From JBBDMX01 sp038241095 (lineage in GTDB: Bacteria; Planctomycetota; Phycisphaerae; Phycisphaerales; Phycisphaeraceae), in NCBI GenBank assembly GCA_038241095.1, contig JBBRGB010000136.1, forward strand, positions 1-9,593: a stretch of DNA of 9,593 nt, read 5' to 3'. The notes beneath the pieces are model-generated. The model had not been told where the DNA came from. It searched no databases and saw only the letters and a program-made list of their open reading frames with translations. Position numbers and translations under genes: made by a program. Below, in pieces: positions 5,959 to 9,593 of this stretch. Position 1 is the first letter of the stretch; every line of letters starts with the position of its first letter.

Positions 5959-6684
5959 TTAATTGACGCCTGACGCTGCCCCCAGCGCCAGGCGTCCTTT
6001 TTCCAGGCGCAGCCGGCGATCCGCGGCCGCGGCGATGCGCTCGTCGTGCGTCACCATCACGATGGTCTGGCCTTGCCGGTGCAGGCCGGCGAAAACTTCA
6101 AGGATTTGCCGCCCGGTGTCGGCGTCGAGATTGCCCGTGGGTTCATCCGCCAGCAGCAACGCGGGCTGGTTGATCAGGGCGCGGGCGATGGCCACCCGCT
6201 GGCGCTCGCCACCGGAGAGTTTGTTGGGCCGATGACGCAGACGATCCCCCAAGCCGAGACTGGCCAGCAATTCCCCCGCCCGCTGCCGCGCCGCTTTGCG
6301 CCGCCCCGGCCAACTCAACAGCGAGCTGCTGATCTGGGCCGCCATGACCACGTTTTCCAAGGCGGTGAATTCGGGGAGCAGGTGGTAGAACTGGAAGACG
6401 AAGCCGACCTGCGTGTTGCGGTAGCGGTCGAGTTTGCCGTTGCCGTAGTCAAAAATGTTTTCGCCGTGGTAGGCAACGTCACCCTCTTCAGGTCGATCCA
6501 GTCCGCCCAGCAGGTGCAGCAGGGTGCTCTTGCCGGAGCCTGACGCTCCCAGCACCGCCAGCCATTCGCCGCCGGCGACGGTCAGATCAACGCCGCGCAG
6601 GACGTGGAGGGGTTGCCCGCCCATGCGGTAGGTTTTGTGCAGGTCGCGGGCTTTCAAGAGTGGCAAGGCGGGAGGGTTACTCAT
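5959..6684 (-). CDS. lolD: LolD-type ABC transporter ATPase
   Basis: The cytoplasmic ATPase of a MacB/FtsE/LolD-family transporter; with its permease it probably powers release of lipoproteins from the inner membrane. It has 241 residues (family about 225-235). It shows Walker A GASGSGKST (46-54), Q-loop Gln98 in FVFQFYHLLPEFTALENV, signature LSGGERQRVAIARAL (from 156), Walker B LLLADEP (176-182) with GNLD, and switch His213 in VTHDE. The FQFYHLLPEFTALENV and EPTGNLD wording is typical of LolD. Its ATG (6684-6682) overlaps the permease stop by 8 bases (ATGAGTAA), so translation is likely coupled. LolD is the best call from the partner; a FtsE- or MacB-like role cannot be excluded from the ATPase alone. 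Confidence 0.88.
   Translation of the reverse strand: MSNPPALPLLKARDLHKTYRMGGQPLHVLRGVDLTVAGGEWLAVLGASGSGKSTLLHLLGGLDRPEEGDVAYHGENIFDYGNGKLDRYRNTQVGFVFQFYHLLPEFTALENVVMAAQISSSLLSWPGRRKAARQRAGELLASLGLGDRLRHRPNKLSGGERQRVAIARALINQPALLLADEPTGNLDADTGRQILEVFAGLHRQGQTIVMVTHDERIAAAADRRLRLEKGRLALGAASGVN
5965..6002 (+). terminator. Rho-independent terminator of rpsD, inside lolD
   Basis: GACGCCTG, one mismatch, CGCTG (5965-5978) pairs with CAGCG, mismatch, CAGGCGTC (5983-5996) around a CCCC loop, followed by C and five T (5998-6002). It starts 28 bases after the rpsD stop and lies wholly within the last codons of the convergent lolD gene. On the minus strand the T tract is on the wrong side, though a run of A would precede the same stem, so its effect on lolD transcripts is unclear. 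Confidence 0.85.
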
Positions 6685-8194
6685 AGCGAAGCGCCTCCAC
6701 AGGGTTCATCCTTGCGGCAAGAATGGCCGGCACAATCGCTCCCAGCACACTGGCGATGACGGCCACGATGAGGATGACCGTCACTTCCACCGGGTTCATC
6801 TGGCTGGGGATTTGATCGAAGTAATAGACCTCCGGGTTCCAGATCGTCAGGCCGAAGAAGCGGGTGAGGAAGTCCTGAATGGCGTTGATGTTTTTGACGA
6901 TTGCCGCCGCCAACGCGAAGCCCAGCCCCGCGCCAACGATGCCCACCGCCAGGCCATAGCCCAGAAAGATGCTCATGATGCCCGGCCAGGAAGCCCCAAT
7001 GGCGCGGAGGATGCCGATGTCCCGCGTCTTTTCCAACACGATCATGTAGAAGATCACCGCGATCATCACGATGGCCACGATGCTGATGAAAGAAAAGAGA
7101 ATCGTGACGAGAAACTTTTCCTTGAGCACCGCGCCGAGAAAGGTCGAGTGTTTTTCTTCCCACGTTTCCACGCGGTAAATCAGTGTGTCGGGGTGGCTGC
7201 TGACGAAGGTTTTGACCTGCTGATAAATGCCGTCGCGCAGGGCGTTGACATCCGTGCCGGGAACGCCCTTGACCACGATGCCCGTGACTCGGCCGGGGTT
7301 CATCTTGCCGGTCGTCGCGCCGGTTTCAGGATCGACATCGGCATGGGCGTCCATGCGCAGCATTTCCTGCAACAGGCCCAAGGGGACGTACACGCGATTG
7401 GCGTCGATGGCGTATAGGCCGCTCTTAAACTCGTTGACGACGATGAGCTTTCGCGCCGCGGGTTCCAGCAGTCCGCCGCTTTTGGTCACGGGCACGACCG
7501 TCAGCGTGGCGGCTGAACTGATGGTGCGGTTGTTGTGGAAGTCGTACTGGCCTTTTTCATCGCGGATGTTGGAGCCACCGACATGGATGCCCGGCACGAT
7601 GGCCGGCGCGGGCTTGACCTCCCGCGTCGCATCCGGTTGCTCGGAGTCATTCCGTGGGCGGGGGGACCACTCCGGCGGGGCCTGCAACTTCATGGCCATG
7701 TCCGCGAGGTTCAGCTTCTCCAGAAACTCGCGTTGAAGCTGGTAATTGCGTTTGGCGATGTCGCTGGCGTCGGCGGGCGGAGCGTGGCGATCCAGCGACT
7801 CCCTGATTTTTTCGGGCGTCCAGAAAAGCGTTTGGCGAAAGCCCACCACTTTGTCCATCGCCTCGGGATCGATGCCCATGATCTCCACGGTGTGCAGGCC
7901 GTCTTCGAGGTTTAAGAGGCCGTAGGAATTAATGGTCGCGGCCGCGGCCTTGACCTTGGGCATTTTTTCGATTTGCGTGATGAGTTCTTGGTAGTGCGGA
8001 AAGCCGGTCATGTCCCCTTGGATGATGACATCACCCTCAAGGGTCTGGGCCGCATGGCGCATGTTCTCCAGGAACCCGCCCATGATGGAGATGACGATGA
8101 TGACCATCGCGGTGCAGAGCGTGACGGCCAGGACCGCGAACATGGGCGTAAGCTTGCGTCGCAGGTAACGGAGGATGATGAGGAGCTTGTACAT
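6677..8194 (-). CDS. LolC/LolE-type FtsX-family permease with long insert
   Basis: The inner-membrane permease partner of the ATPase that follows it; the family extracts outer-membrane lipoproteins and hands them to LolA. It has the four-helix MacB/LolC layout: TM1 about residues 18-41, a large periplasmic domain, then TM2 about 360-387, TM3 about 407-433 and TM4 about 470-492. Family marks are EKTRDIGILRAIGAS after TM2 and the ending AARMNPVEALRYE. At 505 residues it is about 90-100 longer than E. coli LolC/E (about 400-415). The extra length lies mostly at about 125-200, a polar Pro/Glu/Arg-rich segment (QAPPEWSPRPRNDSEQPD) before PGIHVG. Only one permease gene is present, so the complex may be a homodimer (LolF-like). 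There is no ribosome site before the ATG, and a cassette repeat arm begins 14 bases upstream. Confidence 0.88.
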   Translation of the reverse strand: MYKLLIILRYLRRKLTPMFAVLAVTLCTAMVIIVISIMGGFLENMRHAAQTLEGDVIIQGDMTGFPHYQELITQIEKMPKVKAAAATINSYGLLNLEDGLHTVEIMGIDPEAMDKVVGFRQTLFWTPEKIRESLDRHAPPADASDIAKRNYQLQREFLEKLNLADMAMKLQAPPEWSPRPRNDSEQPDATREVKPAPAIVPGIHVGGSNIRDEKGQYDFHNNRTISSAATLTVVPVTKSGGLLEPAARKLIVVNEFKSGLYAIDANRVYVPLGLLQEMLRMDAHADVDPETGATTGKMNPGRVTGIVVKGVPGTDVNALRDGIYQQVKTFVSSHPDTLIYRVETWEEKHSTFLGAVLKEKFLVTILFSFISIVAIVMIAVIFYMIVLEKTRDIGILRAIGASWPGIMSIFLGYGLAVGIVGAGLGFALAAAIVKNINAIQDFLTRFFGLTIWNPEVYYFDQIPSQMNPVEVTVILIVAVIASVLGAIVPAILAARMNPVEALRYE

Positions 8195-8208
8195 TTGTTT
8201 CGGAGTTT

Positions 8209-8236
8209 ATGAACACGAAGACACGAAGACACGAAG
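8209..8236 (+). repeat. Left arm: three ACACGAAG octamers
   Basis: Three exact tandem octamers at 8213-8236 preceded by ATGA. It lies between the GxxExxY stop and the permease start, only 14 bases from the latter. Confidence 0.95.
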
Positions 8237-8243
8237 AAAGGCA

Positions 8244-8642
8244 TTAAAGAATGATTCGTTTAATGCCATCGACCAGGACGGCCGAGTTGAAGTTGATGAG
8301 CAAACCGAGGCGCAACCCGGTCGCCTTGAGATAAGCCTTCACTTGCGCGTGATGAACTTTGCCCAGTTCTTCCACAGTTTTGAGTTCCAGCAAAACGCAG
8401 CCCGCGATCACGACATCCATGATGCCCTCGCCCACCGTATGCCCCTCATAAAGAATGCGCACCGGAATCTGTCGCGTGAAATCAAGTCCCTGTCGTTCCA
8501 ATTCAATCACCAGCGCATTTTCATAAACCCGCTCGCCATAGCCAGGCCCTAGCGCCCGATGCGCGGCAATGGCGCAACCAATCACCCGAGTGGCAACATC
8601 TTCAATCTCCACGGGCAACGGACTCTCAATTCTCAATCCCAT
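8244..8642 (-). CDS. GxxExxY-family protein, PD-(D/E)XK nuclease-like
   Basis: A 132-residue protein of the GxxExxY family (PDDEXK_3-like), complete from start to stop. The naming motif is GYGERVY at residues 34-40, in the context HRALGPGYGERVYENAL. The nuclease-like core follows: Asp76 in GIMDVVI, then Glu86-x-Lys88 in LLELKTVEEL, then HHAQVKAYLKATG and LGLLINFNS near the C-terminus, all typical of the family. The family's biological role is not established; nuclease activity is suggested by fold only. GAGGTG, 5 bases before the ATG (plus-strand 8648-8653), is the best ribosome site in this neighbourhood and fixes the start. The gene lies inside an inverted-repeat cassette between lysS and the lolC-type gene and has lower GC than either, consistent with recent arrival. 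No signal peptide or membrane segment. Confidence 0.9.
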   Translation of the reverse strand: MGLRIESPLPVEIEDVATRVIGCAIAAHRALGPGYGERVYENALVIELERQGLDFTRQIPVRILYEGHTVGEGIMDVVIAGCVLLELKTVEELGKVHHAQVKAYLKATGLRLGLLINFNSAVLVDGIKRIIL

Positions 8643-8672
8643 GACATCACCTCATCAATTCTTCATGACTTC

Positions 8673-8700
8673 CTTCGTGTCTTCGTGTCTTCGTGTTCAT
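8673..8700 (+). repeat. Right arm: three CTTCGTGT octamers
   Basis: Three exact tandem octamers at 8673-8696 followed by TCAT, the exact inverse of the left arm. It lies between the lysS stop and the start of the GxxExxY gene and so would form part of the leader if that gene is transcribed from lysS. Confidence 0.95.
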
Positions 8701-8710
8701 CAATCCGAAA

Positions 8711-9593
8711 TCATCCCCGCGTCCGCAGGAGGGGGAAGAGGATCACGTCGCGGATGCTGGCGGCTCCGGTGAGCATCATCACCAGGCGGTCGATGCCTAG
8801 GCCCATGCCGCCGGCCGGGGGCATGCCCACGCGCAGGGCATTTAGAAAATCCTCATCGACCCGCTGCTGTTCCTCGCGGTCGCCGACTTGATGACGGAAG
8901 TGCCGCTCCTGCAAATCGGGGTCGTTAAGCTCGGTGTAACCGGGGCTGATTTCCTGGCCGTTGATCGCCAGTTCGTACACGTCGGCGAAGAAGGGGTCGT
9001 CTTTGCTCTCGCGCGCCAAAGGAATCACCACGCTGGGCACGTGCGTGACGAACGTCGGATCAATCAGCGTCGGTTCGATGAGCTTTTCATAAACCTCCAC
9101 CAGTTGCTCCGCGGCACTGCCTTCGAGCTTCAGATCCTTGCCGGGGTTCGCCGCCCGCAGGGCCTCAATGCGTTCCCGCGTGGCCGGGGTCTTGTCGAAC
9201 TTCCAGCCCGTGCGTTCCTCAACCAAGTCCACCAGCCGCACCCTTCGCCAAGGCCGCGAAAGGTTGATCGTCTTGGACACGTTTCCCTCGGCATCCTTGT
9301 GCTCAAGCGTCAATGTGCCGAACACTTTTTGCGCCACGGTGCAGATCATGTCCTCGACCAATTCCGCCATCGTCTCCCACGATCCGAAGGCCTCGTAGGC
9401 TTCGAGCATGGTGAACTCGGGGTTGTGTCGCGGGCTGATGCCTTCGTTGCGGAAGTTGCGATTGACTTCAAAGACTTTGGAAAAGCCGCCGACGAGCAGG
9501 CGTTTGAGGTAAAGCTCCGGGGCGATGCGCAGGTAGAGGTCCATGTCCAGTGCGTTGTGGTGGGTGGTGAAGGGTCTCGCCGCAGCTCCGCCG
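8711..9593 (-). CDS. lysS: Lysyl-tRNA synthetase (class II), 5' part missing
   Basis: It attaches lysine to tRNA-Lys in the cytoplasm. The window holds the C-terminal 293 codons and the stop; the frame stays open to the right edge, where it reads GGAAARPFTTHHNALDMDLY, a hallmark of bacterial LysRS (the usual form has HHNALDMDLYLRIAPELYLKR). The N-terminal OB-fold anticodon domain and motif 1 lie outside. Motif 2 is visible as FRNEGISPRHNPEFTMLEAY and motif 3 as GGMGLGIDRLVMMLTG followed by SIRDVILFPLLR near the end. A Met at 9544 is internal and not the start. The stop is adjacent to the outer edge of the GxxExxY cassette. Family and order of motifs make the call secure. Confidence 0.96.
   Translation of the reverse strand, partial: GGAAARPFTTHHNALDMDLYLRIAPELYLKRLLVGGFSKVFEVNRNFRNEGISPRHNPEFTMLEAYEAFGSWETMAELVEDMICTVAQKVFGTLTLEHKDAEGNVSKTINLSRPWRRVRLVDLVEERTGWKFDKTPATRERIEALRAANPGKDLKLEGSAAEQLVEVYEKLIEPTLIDPTFVTHVPSVVIPLARESKDDPFFADVYELAINGQEISPGYTELNDPDLQERHFRHQVGDREEQQRVDEDFLNALRVGMPPAGGMGLGIDRLVMMLTGAASIRDVILFPLLRTRG

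Larger units (their letters stand above)
8198..8710. mobile_element. Repeat-bounded cassette carrying the GxxExxY gene
   Basis: The left arm 8209-8236 is ATGA followed by three copies of ACACGAAG. The right arm 8673-8700 is three copies of CTTCGTGT followed by TCAT. The arms are exact inverse complements over 28 of 28 bases and enclose one gene and little else. Outside them a further matching pair exists, TTTCGGA (8198-8204) and TCCGAAA (8704-8710), with a one-base difference in spacing. The cassette occupies nearly the whole gap between the lysS stop (8711) and the permease start (8194). GC is about 48% at 8341-8400 against about 63% at 9181-9240 in lysS. No transposase is present, so any movement would need help from elsewhere. 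I see no clear target-site duplication. Confidence 0.65.

Noticed and set aside
8209..8700. Octamer arrays as a CRISPR array
   Set aside because: The units are 8 bases, directly adjacent with no spacers, and there are no cas genes.
1..9593. tRNA, rRNA or known riboswitch genes
   Set aside because: I looked in all spacers and found no cloverleaf with a CCA-proximal TTCGANTC block and no recognisable riboswitch core.

Overview
The window reads as a chromosomal segment from a GC-rich Gram-negative bacterium. It most resembles the Planctomycetes, perhaps Phycisphaerae. This is inferred from the protein style (the MYKLLIILRYLRRKLTP start of the LolC/E-type permease with a long insert, a zinc-free S4, a single-gene rpsD unit, a GxxExxY protein) and not from any 16S or database match. 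Nearly all of it is housekeeping DNA with short spacers, and no gene-free stretch exceeds about 240 bases.

Layout. Bases 1-107 hold two facing arrays of heptamers (TCTTGAG / CTCAAGA) and no gene. Next, on the minus strand, is a secreted protein that looks like an outer-membrane beta-barrel (108-1082). A 233-base divergent spacer follows. On the plus strand come ilvC (1316-2350), rpmI (2482-2766), rplT (2955-3344), argS (3439-5193) and rpsD (5337-5936). The ribosomal units have recognisable promoters, structured leaders and rho-independent terminators. rpsD converges on a minus-strand block that runs, in transcription order, lysS (5' end cut by the window edge), a GxxExxY-family gene, a LolC/E-type permease and the LolD-type ATPase.

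How the genes work together. lolC/E and lolD overlap by 8 bases and should form one inner-membrane ABC complex that extracts lipoproteins, or a related FtsX-type substrate. rpmI and rplT make two 50S proteins in the usual order, but infC is not upstream. rpsD is a separate unit with its own promoter, leader and terminator; the terminator lies inside the 3' end of lolD. ilvC is a single gene for branched-chain amino-acid synthesis.

Most interesting part. A small GxxExxY gene (8244-8642) sits in a cassette bounded by a perfect 28-base inverted repeat. Each arm is ATGA plus three copies of ACACGAAG, or its complement. The cassette fills almost all of the gap between lysS and the lolC-type gene, has lower GC than its neighbours in a sampled stretch, and looks like an insertion of a small repeat-bounded element. 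The heptamer arrays at the left edge have the same design (tandem 7-8-mers facing each other) but enclose only 45 bases with no gene, and may be an empty relative. Secondary points are the highly structured rpmI-rplT spacer with two tandem palindromes, and the hairpin-rich rpsD leader; both are candidate autoregulatory RNAs.
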